From contig NZ_FNHS01000018.1 of assembly GCF_900103445.1 (NCBI RefSeq), forward strand, positions 41,943-105,942: 64,000 nucleotides of DNA. The letters are read 5' to 3'. This DNA comes from Methylobacterium phyllostachyos (GTDB lineage Bacteria; Pseudomonadota; Alphaproteobacteria; Rhizobiales; Beijerinckiaceae). The position numbers and the translations under genes were made by a program. Numbering within the stretch: position 1 is the first letter of the stretch; each line of letters starts with the position of its first letter. Shown piece by piece: positions 17,892 to 26,205 of this stretch. The notes below the pieces were generated by a model that was not told the DNA's origin, made no database searches, and saw only the letters and a list, made by a program, of their open reading frames with translations.

Positions 17892-19496
17892 TCAGGCGCG
17901 CCGGGCGTTCCAGAAGACGAACTGCCCCTCGACCACGTCCCGAAGGTCGCGGCGGAATGCCGTCCGGTAGAAGTACTGGCCGGTCGGCAGGTACGGCACG
18001 TCGCGCATCGCAAGGGTCTGCATCCGGGCCGCGACCGCTTTGCGCGCCGCCTGATCCGGCGCCTCGATCCAGGCCTCGCGCAGGCTCTCCAGCTCGGGCA
18101 GGTTCGGCCAGCCGAAGAACCCCTTTTCACCGCCGCAACGCAGCACCTGCTCCACCACCGGGTTGGACATGTCGAGGCCGGTCCAGGTCGTGTTGAAGAT
18201 GTTCCAGCCGCCCTGATCGGGGGGCGCCTTGCTGGCACGGCGCGTCACCAGCGTGCCCCAGTCGGAGACGACGTACTGCACGTTCATCCCGAGGCGCCGC
18301 AGCAGGTCGTTCATGACCTCGCCGAGGGCACCGAGCACGGGATTCTCGCTCGTCGACATGAGCACGACGCGCTCGCCCTTGTAGCCGGCCGCCACGAGGT
18401 CGCGCTTCGCCTTCGCCAGATCGCGCGGTCCGGTCAGGACGGACAGGCCCGCATCGTTGGCCATCGCGGTCCCCGGCGTGAACAGGCCGACATCCTTGCG
18501 CCACAGCTTGGGATCGTCGCCCGCGGCTGCCCCCATGAAGTCCGCCTGCGACAGGGCCTCCAAGACCACGCGCCGGATCGCGGGATTGTCGAAGGGCGGA
18601 TAGAGGTGGTTCATGACGCCGGTGCCCAGGTTGCCGAGCGTCGAGGCAAGCTGCGTGGTGATCTCCGGGCTGGCCTGGAGCGTCGGCACGAGATCGCTGA
18701 TCGGGTTCTCCCACCAGTCGACCTCGCCGTTCTGGAGGGCGGCGGCCGCGGTGCCGGGATCCGGCATGACCTGCCACTCGACGCGGTCGAAATGGACGCG
18801 CTTCGGCCCCGCCACCCAAGACACGGCGCCGTCCTCCCGGGGCCGGTAATCCGGGTTGCGGTCGTAGACCACGCGGGCGCCGACGAGGCGCTCCTTGGTG
18901 TTGAAGCGGAACGGGCCGGAGCCGATCACCTCGGGGATCTGCTGGGCCGGGTCGATGGCGGCAAGGCGCTCGGGCATGATGACGAGGACCGGCGGACCGA
19001 GCTTCGCCAGGGTCTCCAGCATCAGCCCGTAGGGCCGCTTCAACCGGATGACGAAGGTCCGGTCGTCCGGCGCCTCCAGGGCGTCGGTGCGCGCCATCAG
19101 GGCCTGCCCGAGGCTGTCGCGTTGCGCCCAGCGCCGGATCGACGCGATGCAGTCGCGGCCCCGCACCGGCTCGCCGTCGTGGAACTTGAGGCCGTCGCGC
19201 AGGCGGAAGGTCCAGCGCTTCCCGTCATCCTCGACCGTGTGGCCTTCGACCATCTGCGGCTGCGGCGTGAGCTGCGCGTCCAGGCCGTAGAGTTGATCGA
19301 ACACCATGAGCGCGTGGTTGCGCGTGATGTAGGCCGTGGTCGTCACGGGATCGACGATGGTCAAATCGGATTGCGGCACGAAGCGCAGGACGCGCGCTCG
19401 GTCACCCTGGGCCAGGGCCGGGCGCACCGGCAGGAACGGCGCGGCGGCCGCGGCGGAGGCGCCGCCGAGGAAGGTTCGTCGCAGCATGGGGGTCAC
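17892..19496 (-). CDS. oligopeptide/dipeptide-type ABC transporter substrate-binding protein
   Basis: This 534-residue periplasmic protein of the DppA/OppA class (SBP family 5) has a Tat-like signal (MLRRTFLGGASAAAAAPFL). Family hallmarks include TFRLRDGLKFHDGEPVRGRD near residue 105 and IGSGPFRF near 190. Members bind peptides, nickel chelates, glycosides or opines. No matching permease or ATPase genes are in the window, so it is an orphan component that must use a transporter elsewhere. It is the last gene of the minus-strand run 26960-17892. It is separated by 122 bases from the acyl-CoA synthetase and may have its own promoter there. Confidence 0.88.
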   Translation of the reverse strand: MTPMLRRTFLGGASAAAAAPFLPVRPALAQGDRARVLRFVPQSDLTIVDPVTTTAYITRNHALMVFDQLYGLDAQLTPQPQMVEGHTVEDDGKRWTFRLRDGLKFHDGEPVRGRDCIASIRRWAQRDSLGQALMARTDALEAPDDRTFVIRLKRPYGLMLETLAKLGPPVLVIMPERLAAIDPAQQIPEVIGSGPFRFNTKERLVGARVVYDRNPDYRPREDGAVSWVAGPKRVHFDRVEWQVMPDPGTAAAALQNGEVDWWENPISDLVPTLQASPEITTQLASTLGNLGTGVMNHLYPPFDNPAIRRVVLEALSQADFMGAAAGDDPKLWRKDVGLFTPGTAMANDAGLSVLTGPRDLAKAKRDLVAAGYKGERVVLMSTSENPVLGALGEVMNDLLRRLGMNVQYVVSDWGTLVTRRASKAPPDQGGWNIFNTTWTGLDMSNPVVEQVLRCGGEKGFFGWPNLPELESLREAWIEAPDQAARKAVAARMQTLAMRDVPYLPTGQYFYRTAFRRDLRDVVEGQFVFWNARRA

Positions 19497-19594
19497 TCCT
19501 GGCTTTCCGGGTCAGGCGGGAAGGGACGGATGCGCCGGGCGGCTTGCTTGGCGAGGCCGACTTCTGCGGGCGCGCATCCAATCGGAGCGCAACC

Positions 19595-19611
19595 TGCAAG
19601 GTCTGTTCCCG
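19595..19611 (-). promoter_or_regulatory. weak sigma-54-like element before the oligopeptide-type binding protein
   Basis: Read on the minus strand, CGGGAACAGACCTTGCA keeps GG-N10-GC and a perfect TTGCA -12 box, but the -24 box is poor. It would start transcription about 85 bases before the ATG at 19496. Confidence 0.25.
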
Positions 19612-19618
19612 CCGTCTG

Positions 19619-21142
19619 TCAGGGGGTGCCGACCGCCTCCTCGGCGCGCCGGCGCAGGGCCGCGCGGTCGATCTTGCCGGTCGAGGCGAGCGGCAGCGCC
19701 TCGACGAACCAGACCCGGCGCGGATGCTGGTAGGCCGGCGCGTGGGCGAGCGCGTGCTCCTTGAGGGCGGCCTCGTCGACGGCGGCGCCGGGGCGGCGGA
19801 CCACGAAGGCGACGGGTTTGGTGCCCTTGATCGCATCCTCCACCGGCACCACGCAGGCCTGGAGCACCGCTTGGTGGCGCTCCAGCACCAGCTCGACCTC
19901 GCCGGGGAAGATGTTTTCGCCGCCCGAGACGAACATGTCGTCGGTCCGGCCCAGGAAAGTGTAGAACCCGTCTGCGTCGCGACGGAACACGTCGCCGGTG
20001 TCGTAGAACCCGTCCGCCGTGATCGGCACGGGTACGTCCGGCCGGTTGTGGTAGCCGAGCATGATCGCGGGGCTGCGCATCTGCAGGACGCCCATCTCGG
20101 GCGCGTCCGGCCCGACGAGGCGCAGTACGACCTGGGGATGCGGCGCGCCGACCGAAGCGACCGGCGTCGGCAGGCCATCCGGATGAACGCCGAACACAAC
20201 GGGGCCGCCCTCGGTGGTGCCGTAGGCGTTGAGGATGCGGGCGTTCGGCAGCAGCGCGCGGATCTGACGGGCGAGCGCGTCGTTGACCGGCGCCGAGCCC
20301 ATCCGCACCGTGCGCACGCCGGTGAGGTCGGCCTTCGCCAGGAGATCCCGCTCCCGCAGCATCATGGCGATCATCGGCGGCACGGCGGTGAGCCAGGTGC
20401 AGCGGTGCCGGTCGATGGCCGCGATGTAGGCCCGCGCCTCGAATTGCGGCAGCAGCACCATCGTGGCGCCAGCGGCGCAGACGAGGAGCGCCAGGGCCAG
20501 GGCGTTCATGTGGTAGAGCGGCGCCGCCACGAGCAGCCGGTCGTCGCGCAGATCCGTCTCCGCGGCGCGGGTCCGGGCCACCCAGAGGTGGCTGGCATGG
20601 CTCAGCCGCACGCCCTTCGGCCGGCCCGTGGAACCAGAGGTGTAGAGGAACAGCGCCGCCTCGTCGGGCGCGGGCACGATCGGCGCGAAGGGCCCGGGAT
20701 CGAGCCAGGCCGCGAAGCCCTCCGGGCCGTCCTCATCGAACCCGGCGACCCGGACCTCGGGGCCGAGCGCCGCCAGCATCGCCCGGCGCGGGCCGTCGCA
20801 GAGCACGAGCCGGGCGCCGCAATCGGCGAGCACGGCGGCGATCGTGGCCGGCGGGAACTTGTGATTGACCGGAACCGGGACGACGCCGGCCCGCATCGCG
20901 CCGAGCAGGGCCGCGATCGTGTCGGGCCGGTTGGCCGAGAGGATCGCGATCCGCTCGCCGCGGGCGATCCCGCCGCGCAGCAGGCCACGGGCGAAGGCGT
21001 CGGCCGTCGCGTCGAGGCCAGCCCGGGTCATCACCGTGGGCTCAGCATCGGGGCTGACGCCGATGATCAGCGGCCGGTCCGGTGGCCCGGACCGGTCGAC
21101 GAGATCGCCGAGATTGGTCGCACCCGTGGCCGTGCGTGTCAT
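19619..21142 (-). CDS. class I adenylate-forming enzyme, acyl-CoA synthetase-like
   Basis: This 507-residue ANL-superfamily enzyme activates a carboxylic acid to an acyl-AMP and then a CoA thioester. The P-loop YTSGSTGRPKG is at residues 167-177, followed by NAYGTTEGGP, YDTGDVFRRDADGFYTFLGR, the hinge SGGENIFPGEVE and the C-terminal catalytic lysine in LASTGKIDR. Length is standard. Its start overlaps the VOC gene by four bases, and a thioesterase is two genes upstream, so the operon appears to activate and process an unknown acid. The specific acid cannot be read from sequence. Confidence 0.9.
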   Translation of the reverse strand: MTRTATGATNLGDLVDRSGPPDRPLIIGVSPDAEPTVMTRAGLDATADAFARGLLRGGIARGERIAILSANRPDTIAALLGAMRAGVVPVPVNHKFPPATIAAVLADCGARLVLCDGPRRAMLAALGPEVRVAGFDEDGPEGFAAWLDPGPFAPIVPAPDEAALFLYTSGSTGRPKGVRLSHASHLWVARTRAAETDLRDDRLLVAAPLYHMNALALALLVCAAGATMVLLPQFEARAYIAAIDRHRCTWLTAVPPMIAMMLRERDLLAKADLTGVRTVRMGSAPVNDALARQIRALLPNARILNAYGTTEGGPVVFGVHPDGLPTPVASVGAPHPQVVLRLVGPDAPEMGVLQMRSPAIMLGYHNRPDVPVPITADGFYDTGDVFRRDADGFYTFLGRTDDMFVSGGENIFPGEVELVLERHQAVLQACVVPVEDAIKGTKPVAFVVRRPGAAVDEAALKEHALAHAPAYQHPRRVWFVEALPLASTGKIDRAALRRRAEEAVGTP

Positions 21143-21951
21143 GGAGCCGCCCTGCAGGGGAGACGAAGATCGAAGGCCGGCAGCGTCAGCGTGGCCTTGT
21201 CCGGCCCGTGCCGGACCCAGGCCGCCTCCGGGAGGGCGGACGCGCGGGCTTCAAGGGCGTCGAGGCGTTGGAAGCGCAGGGCCAGGGCGGCGAAGCGGGC
21301 GTCCGGCCCCGGCACGAGCGCGATCCGCGTGTCCCCCAGCTGGATGGTCCAGCCCGTGTCCGCGCCCTCGGCCGACGCGCCGCAGGCGGCCGCGTAGAGG
21401 GCGGCGTCGGCCTCCGGTGTCGGGCTCTCGATCGTCAGCGCGTCGATCCCCGAAAAGCCGTTCGGATGATCGAGCCATTCGGGCCGCCAGACGAGATCCG
21501 GGGTCAGGTGCTCGCAATGGTAGAGGCGCCCCGCCGGAAACAGGTGGGCCGGCACCCGCACCGTCCGGAACCGGGCCTCGTCCTCCCGGCCGTCGACCGT
21601 CACCGGGCGCGAAAAGGCGACGGGCGGTCCGGCCGCCAGGCCCGCCGCAGCGAGGCGGCCCTGGGTCGCGTCGGCGTCCCGGCTCGCCACCACGAGCCCG
21701 TTCAGCCCGAACGGGCTGTCCAGAACGTCCTGCCGCTGCGGACCGGTCTCGGGCACACCGACGAGTTCCAGGTAGGGGCCCGCCGTCATCATCAGGTGGT
21801 TGATGGAGCCGAGCGAGTGGTGGCCACGGGGCGTCAGCTGGAAGCCGAGGGCGGCGAACAGATCCGCCGCTTCGTCCATCCGGCGGAGCACGTTGACCAC
21901 CACGTGGTCGAGGGTCCCGTCCGCCGGGGCGGCGGGATGCGGCCCGGTCAT
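21139..21951 (-). CDS. VOC family (glyoxalase-like domain) protein
   Basis: The 270-residue product begins with LDHVVVNVLRRMDEAADLFAALGFQ (shortened here in sense), the beta-alpha-beta start of a glyoxalase-like domain. It continues with PRGHHSLGSINHLMM and YLELVGVPE, as in the glyoxalase-like domain type with two repeated modules. Histidine H17 and glutamate in LELVG could be metal ligands. Members act as dioxygenases, epimerases or isomerases. Its ends overlap both neighbours by four bases (thioesterase upstream, synthetase downstream), indicating strict co-expression. Function within the pathway is unknown. Confidence 0.8.
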   Translation of the reverse strand: MTGPHPAAPADGTLDHVVVNVLRRMDEAADLFAALGFQLTPRGHHSLGSINHLMMTAGPYLELVGVPETGPQRQDVLDSPFGLNGLVVASRDADATQGRLAAAGLAAGPPVAFSRPVTVDGREDEARFRTVRVPAHLFPAGRLYHCEHLTPDLVWRPEWLDHPNGFSGIDALTIESPTPEADAALYAAACGASAEGADTGWTIQLGDTRIALVPGPDARFAALALRFQRLDALEARASALPEAAWVRHGPDKATLTLPAFDLRLPCRAAP

Positions 21952-22367
21952 TTCGCCGGCGCGGTCATGTAGACGCCGCGGCCGCTCGCGAGCAGGCGCC
22001 CGGCGTCGTCGAGGATCTGCGCCTCGGCCACCGAGAGCTGGTTGCCGAACTTCACCACCGTGCCGCGGCAGGTGAGATCGCCCTGCATCGCCGCGCGGTG
22101 GTAATCGACCCGCAGGTCCACGGTGGGGACGCCGCGGCCGGTCTTGGAGACCAGCGCCCAGTCGGCGGTGAGATCGACCAGCGTCGCCAGGATGCCGCCG
22201 TGCACGTAGCCGCGCTCGGCGTTGACGACCCATTCCGGCCGCCACGTCGCCTTCAGCTCGATCGTGCCCTCGCCGACCGAGACGACCGAGAGGCCGAGCC
22301 ATTGGTGGAACGGGCCGCGCAGCAGCAGCGCCTCGACCTGCTCCTTGCTGAGGGGGGTGTCGGACAT
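21948..22367 (-). CDS. PaaI-family hotdog thioesterase
   Basis: The 139-residue protein has the hotdog-fold signature of PaaI-like acyl-CoA thioesterases: a Gly-rich GYVHGGILATLVDLTADWA around residues 53-72, with the HGG motif that positions the thioester, and a late VDLRVDYHRAA strand. Such enzymes hydrolyse aryl- or acyl-CoA esters in the cytoplasm, often to rescue CoA in a catabolic pathway. It overlaps the VOC gene by four bases. It is 190 bases downstream of the dehydrogenase gene, across a long inverted repeat, so transcription from upstream may be reduced there. Confidence 0.88.
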   Translation of the reverse strand: MSDTPLSKEQVEALLLRGPFHQWLGLSVVSVGEGTIELKATWRPEWVVNAERGYVHGGILATLVDLTADWALVSKTGRGVPTVDLRVDYHRAAMQGDLTCRGTVVKFGNQLSVAEAQILDDAGRLLASGRGVYMTAPAK

Positions 22368-22392
22368 GGCTTCGGACTCTCCTGATTAAGGT

Positions 22393-22501
22393 CTCCTCCC
22401 CCTTGTGGGGAGGAGTTGGAGGTGGGGGTGGCGCAGGATCGAGGGCTGCGGTGCCTTCTGCGCCACCCCCACCCCTGGCCCCTCCCCACAAGGGGGAGGG
22501 G
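22393..22501. repeat. 44-nt-arm interspersed inverted repeat (REP/RIME-like)
   Basis: Two 44-base arms (22393-22436 and 22458-22501) are inverted copies with about 38 of 44 positions matching, around a 21-base loop. The outer part contains CCCCCTTGTGGGGAGG and its complement, the inner part GGTGGGGGTGGCGCAG and its complement. As RNA it would form a very stable cruciform-like hairpin that could attenuate or stabilise the flanking transcript. This is the form of palindromic repeats scattered between genes in many alphaproteobacteria. Confidence 0.75.
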
Positions 22502-22557
22502 AAAGCACCTCAGTGAGGCGGCGGTACCGCAGCCGAAGGCGCGCCTTCGGCCGGGCT

Positions 22558-23574
22558 TCAGGGCGTGACGACGATCTTGCCCATGACCTCGCGGTCGCGG
22601 ATCATCCGCAGGCCCTCGGCGGCCTCTTCGAGGGGCAGGACCTTGTCGATGGTCGGCTTCAGCGTGCCGGCCTGGATCATGTCCATCAGGGCCGACAGGT
22701 CGTCGTCATAGAAGCTGTTCGAGCCGATCACCTTGAGCTCGAAGCTCCAGATGTAGCGGAGATCCTCCTTGGGATCGTGCCCCGCGGTCGCGCCGCAGAC
22801 CAGCAGCGTGCCGCCGCGCTTCAGGCACTTGAGCGAGGGCACCCAGGTGTCGCCGCCGGTGAAGTTGATCACCACGTCGACGCCGCCCTCGTAGGTCCGG
22901 CGCTGCGGCTTGCCGTATTGCTGGATCGCCCACTTGGAGAAGTCGGTCTCGCGGTAATTGACCACGTGATCGGCCCCGAGCGCCGTCAGCGCCGCCATCT
23001 TCTCCGCACTGCCCGCGCAGGCGATCACCTCGGCGCCGAGCTGCTTGGCCAGCATCACGCAGCCCGTCCCGACGCCGCCACTGGCGCCGAGGATCAGGAC
23101 CTTGTCGCCGGCCTTCACGGTGTTGTGGGTGATCAGCATCCGGTGGGCCGTGCCGTAGGCCACCGGCAACGAGGCGGCGTCCGCGTAGCTCACGTCCGGC
23201 GGCATCGCGATGAGCTGGCTCGTCGAGACGCGGCAATACTCGGCCATGCCGCCGTCGAGCATCTCGCCCATCAGGCCCTTGGCCTTGTTGAGCGGGTTGA
23301 CCAGCACCCGGTCGCCGACCTGCCACTCCGTGACGCCCTCGCCCAGCGCGACGACCTGCCCGGCCATGTCGAGTCCGATCACCACTGGCATCGGCACCTT
23401 GATGCCGGGCATGCCCTTCACGGTGAACACGTCGTGGTAGTTGAACGAGGACGCGCCGACCCGGATCAGAACCTCGCCCGCGCCGGGGGACGGCTTCGGA
23501 TAGTCGTTCACCACCTTCAGCGTGTCGATGTCGCCGTGCGCCTCCAGCACCAGCGCCTTCATGGTCTCAGCCAT
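22558..23574 (-). CDS. zinc-free MDR-family quinone oxidoreductase / alcohol dehydrogenase-like protein
   Basis: This is a 338-residue medium-chain dehydrogenase/reductase. Landmarks are the N-terminal GroES-like fold, GLDMAGQVVALGEGV near residue 68, the nucleotide-binding ILGASGGVGTG (161-171) and a C-terminal LPLEEAAEGLRMIRDRE. The cysteine cluster for structural zinc is absent, pointing to a quinone-oxidoreductase or enoyl-reductase type enzyme using NAD(P)H. It follows the importer genes by 33 bases and precedes the thioesterase. It may reduce or oxidise the imported compound before CoA activation (inference). Confidence 0.87.
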   Translation of the reverse strand: MAETMKALVLEAHGDIDTLKVVNDYPKPSPGAGEVLIRVGASSFNYHDVFTVKGMPGIKVPMPVVIGLDMAGQVVALGEGVTEWQVGDRVLVNPLNKAKGLMGEMLDGGMAEYCRVSTSQLIAMPPDVSYADAASLPVAYGTAHRMLITHNTVKAGDKVLILGASGGVGTGCVMLAKQLGAEVIACAGSAEKMAALTALGADHVVNYRETDFSKWAIQQYGKPQRRTYEGGVDVVINFTGGDTWVPSLKCLKRGGTLLVCGATAGHDPKEDLRYIWSFELKVIGSNSFYDDDLSALMDMIQAGTLKPTIDKVLPLEEAAEGLRMIRDREVMGKIVVTP

Positions 23575-23607
23575 CGTGAAAACCTTCTTCTCTCGATCGG
23601 GGGAGGG

Positions 23608-24582
23608 CTACGGGATCGATTTCGACCGCTCGTAGGGGCCGGGAACCAGGGCCGCGTCCGGCAGGCTGCCCTGGACGACGCCGACCGCCTTGAAGACCTC
23701 GAACTCCCGCTTTAGCGAGGCGATGTCGGCAGGCTCCAGGCTGACCGTGTAGATGCCGTCCCAGAGGCCCGCATAGGCTGCGGCGTCGGCATCGCTCAGG
23801 TTCGCGGCGGCCTTCAGGATCTTGGCCACGCCGGGCTTGTCGGTCTGGCCGTAGGCGTAGGCCTTGCGCATCGCGGCGACGACCTTGGCGGGGGCATCCG
23901 GATTCTGCGTCATCCAGGCGTTGCGCATCAGGCCGACGCCGAGGATCGGCGGCGCGTCCTGCCGGGTGAGCTGCTTCCACTCCGCGCGGAAGGTGCCGAG
24001 GCGGCGCAGCTTGACGTCCGGCAGGAGCGCCAGGGTCACGGTGCGCAGGGCCGCCGCGTCGATGTCCTTCTGGACGAGGAATTGCGCGAGCCGCGAGTCG
24101 TTGCCGGGCACCGCCTGGTAATCCGCGGGCTTGAGGCCGTGATTGGTCTCCAGGATCGCGGCCGCGATGGCGGCGGTGCCGCTGCCGGCCGGCGAGGTGC
24201 CGATCTTCTTGCCCTTCAGGTCGGCCATGGTCTTGATCGGCGAGTCCTCAGGGACGACGAAGTCGAGGTCGGCCACCTGGGTCGCCAGGACAATGCTCAT
24301 CGGCAGGCCGTCGGCGGTGACGCTCAGCGCCGTTCCCGCGCTCGCCGCGATCGCGAAATCGATCGCCCCGGCGGCCATCGCCTTGGTGGGCGCGTTCACG
24401 TCCGGGAACTTGACGTACTCGGCCGTCAGCCCCTCCTTCTCCATGAACTTGCCGGCCTCCAGCACGGCGCCGAAGCCGAGGCTGATGCCGGAGCTCCAGT
24501 AGCCGATGCGCACCGTCTCGGCGTGCGCGAGGCCGGGCAGGCCGAGGGCGCAGAGCGCGGCGGCGAGGAGGATCCGTTTCAA
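23608..24582 (-). CDS. NitT/TauT-type ABC transporter substrate-binding protein
   Basis: This 324-residue protein has a Sec signal peptide (MKRILLAAALCALGLPGLAHA) and the taurine-BP-like fold. Typical stretches include RIGYWSSGISLGFGAVLEAG, AAGAIDFAIAASAGTALSV and MADLKGKKIGTSPAGSGTA. It is the third importer component of the operon, 49 bases after the permease. The binding site lacks obvious sulfonate-specific features I can identify. A carboxylate or amide ligand is plausible given the downstream acyl-CoA synthetase. Confidence 0.87.
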   Translation of the reverse strand: MKRILLAAALCALGLPGLAHAETVRIGYWSSGISLGFGAVLEAGKFMEKEGLTAEYVKFPDVNAPTKAMAAGAIDFAIAASAGTALSVTADGLPMSIVLATQVADLDFVVPEDSPIKTMADLKGKKIGTSPAGSGTAAIAAAILETNHGLKPADYQAVPGNDSRLAQFLVQKDIDAAALRTVTLALLPDVKLRRLGTFRAEWKQLTRQDAPPILGVGLMRNAWMTQNPDAPAKVVAAMRKAYAYGQTDKPGVAKILKAAANLSDADAAAYAGLWDGIYTVSLEPADIASLKREFEVFKAVGVVQGSLPDAALVPGPYERSKSIP

Positions 24583-24631
24583 GGCGTTCTCCGGGTCGTC
24601 GGGTGGGCGTGTCCCCGCGGAGCGCCGGCCG

Positions 24632-25447
24632 TCATGGCTGCGCCGCCTTCTTCCAGGCGAACAGGCGCCGTTCCGCGGGCTTCAGGACGAGCGTTTCGAG
24701 CCCGATCATCAGGGCGACGAGGGTGAGGGTCCAGGCGAAGACCTGATCGGTCTGGACGAGGTCCGCCGCCTGCCGCAGGCGGTAGCCGATGCCGCTGCTC
24801 GCCCCCAGCGACTCCGCCACCAGCACGACCCGCGCCCCGAAGCCGAGGGCGAGGCGCGCCCCCGAGAAGAAGGCGGGCAGAATCGTCGGCAGGTAGATCT
24901 TGGTCAGCACCTTGTGCCGCGGCATGCGGAAGGTGCGGGCGAGTTCGAGATGCTCGGCGCTGACCGTGCGCGTGCCCTGCCAGACATTGGTCAGGATCAG
25001 CGGCATCGCGGTCATGAACACCACGAAGATCGTGGTCCAGTTCGAGAGGCCGAACCAGATCAGCGCGAAAATCGCCCAGATCGCCGAGGAGACGGTGTTG
25101 GTCACCGTCAGCACCGGCTCGAAGAACCGCCCGAGGCGGGGGCTCGCACCGAGCAGCAGGCCGAGCGGCAGGCCCACGAGCGCCGCGAAGGCGAGGCCCG
25201 CGCCGATCCGGCCCAGGGTGATGCCGAGATCGGCGGCGAAGCTCGGCGTGGCGACGAGGCCGAGCCACGCGTGCCAGACCCGTGCGGGGCTCGGCAGAAC
25301 GAAGCTCGGCGCGTGCAGCGACCCGAGCTGCCATGCTGCCAGCGCCAGGGCGAGCAGGGCGAGCCGCTGGAGGAGCACTCCGGCCCGGGTACCGAGCCGG
25401 GAGACGGGTGTTCGGCGGATCAGGCGAGGCGGCGTGCGCACGAGCAT
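24632..25447 (-). CDS. NitT/TauT-type ABC transporter permease
   Basis: This 271-residue inner-membrane protein has six hydrophobic helices and the EAA coupling loop ARTFRMPRHKVLTKIYLPTILPA near residue 185. A basic N-terminus (RTPPRLIRRTPVSRLGTR) precedes the first helix, consistent with a cytoplasmic N-terminus. Its ATG overlaps the ATPase stop by one base. It forms a homodimeric pore with the ATPase encoded upstream and the binding protein downstream. Confidence 0.9.
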   Translation of the reverse strand: MLVRTPPRLIRRTPVSRLGTRAGVLLQRLALLALALAAWQLGSLHAPSFVLPSPARVWHAWLGLVATPSFAADLGITLGRIGAGLAFAALVGLPLGLLLGASPRLGRFFEPVLTVTNTVSSAIWAIFALIWFGLSNWTTIFVVFMTAMPLILTNVWQGTRTVSAEHLELARTFRMPRHKVLTKIYLPTILPAFFSGARLALGFGARVVLVAESLGASSGIGYRLRQAADLVQTDQVFAWTLTLVALMIGLETLVLKPAERRLFAWKKAAQP

Positions 25448-26205
25448 CAGGCGGCCGCCGAGAGGCTGATGCGCAGACGCCGGACCTCCTCGGCGACCTC
25501 GACCGAGAGCGGATCGCGGGGATAGGGCAGGTCGATCGCGCGCATCGCCGCGATCCGACCCGGCCGCGGGTGCAGGACGATCACGCGGCTCGCCAGCACC
25601 ACCGCCTCCTCGACATCGTGCGTGACGAAGACCAGCGTCATCGCCCGCAGGCCGGCGATGCGCAGCAGCTCGGCGTGCATCTGCGCGCGGATCTCGGGAT
25701 CGAGCTTCGAGAAGGGCTCGTCGAGGAGCAGGATCCGGGGCTCGGTGACGAGGCTGCGGGCCAGCGCTACCCGGCTGCGCATGCCCCCCGACAATTCGTG
25801 CGGGTAAGCGTCGCGGAAGGCCTCGAGCCCGACGAGGCGCAGGGTGGCATCCACCCGCCGCGCCCGCTCGGCCCCGGGCATGCGCCCGGCCTCCAGCCCG
25901 AAGGCGACGTTCTGGGCGGCTGTGCGCCAGGGGAGCAGCCGGTCCTCCTGAAACATGTAGGTCATGGCCCGCCAGTCGCGGAAAGCGTGCGATGGGATGC
26001 CGTCGAGGCGGACCGCGCCTTCATCCGGCTCGACCAGCCCGGCGATCATGTTCAGCAGGGTGCTCTTGCCGCAGCCCGAGGCGCCCAGGATCGCGACGAT
26101 CGCCTGCTGCGGGATGGTGATGTCGATCGTGTCGAGGACGTGGAGGGGGCCGCCATCCCGCCGGTCGAACCACTTGCTGACGTGGTCGAGTTCGACGGCG
26201 TTCAC
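25447..26205 (-). CDS. NitT/TauT-type ABC transporter ATP-binding protein
   Basis: This is a 252-residue ATPase with Walker A GASGCGKS (residues 41-48), Q-loop in MFQEDRLLPW, signature LSGGMRSRVALARSL, Walker B ILLLDEPFSKLD and a switch histidine in FVTHDVEEAV. Its start overlaps the GntR gene by four bases, so the regulator and importer are made together. Confidence 0.9.
   Translation of the reverse strand: MNAVELDHVSKWFDRRDGGPLHVLDTIDITIPQQAIVAILGASGCGKSTLLNMIAGLVEPDEGAVRLDGIPSHAFRDWRAMTYMFQEDRLLPWRTAAQNVAFGLEAGRMPGAERARRVDATLRLVGLEAFRDAYPHELSGGMRSRVALARSLVTEPRILLLDEPFSKLDPEIRAQMHAELLRIAGLRAMTLVFVTHDVEEAVVLASRVIVLHPRPGRIAAMRAIDLPYPRDPLSVEVAEEVRRLRISLSAAA

Noticed and set aside
22393..22501. 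Possible CRISPR repeats
   Set aside because: There are only two arms and they are inverted, not direct, with no spacer series.
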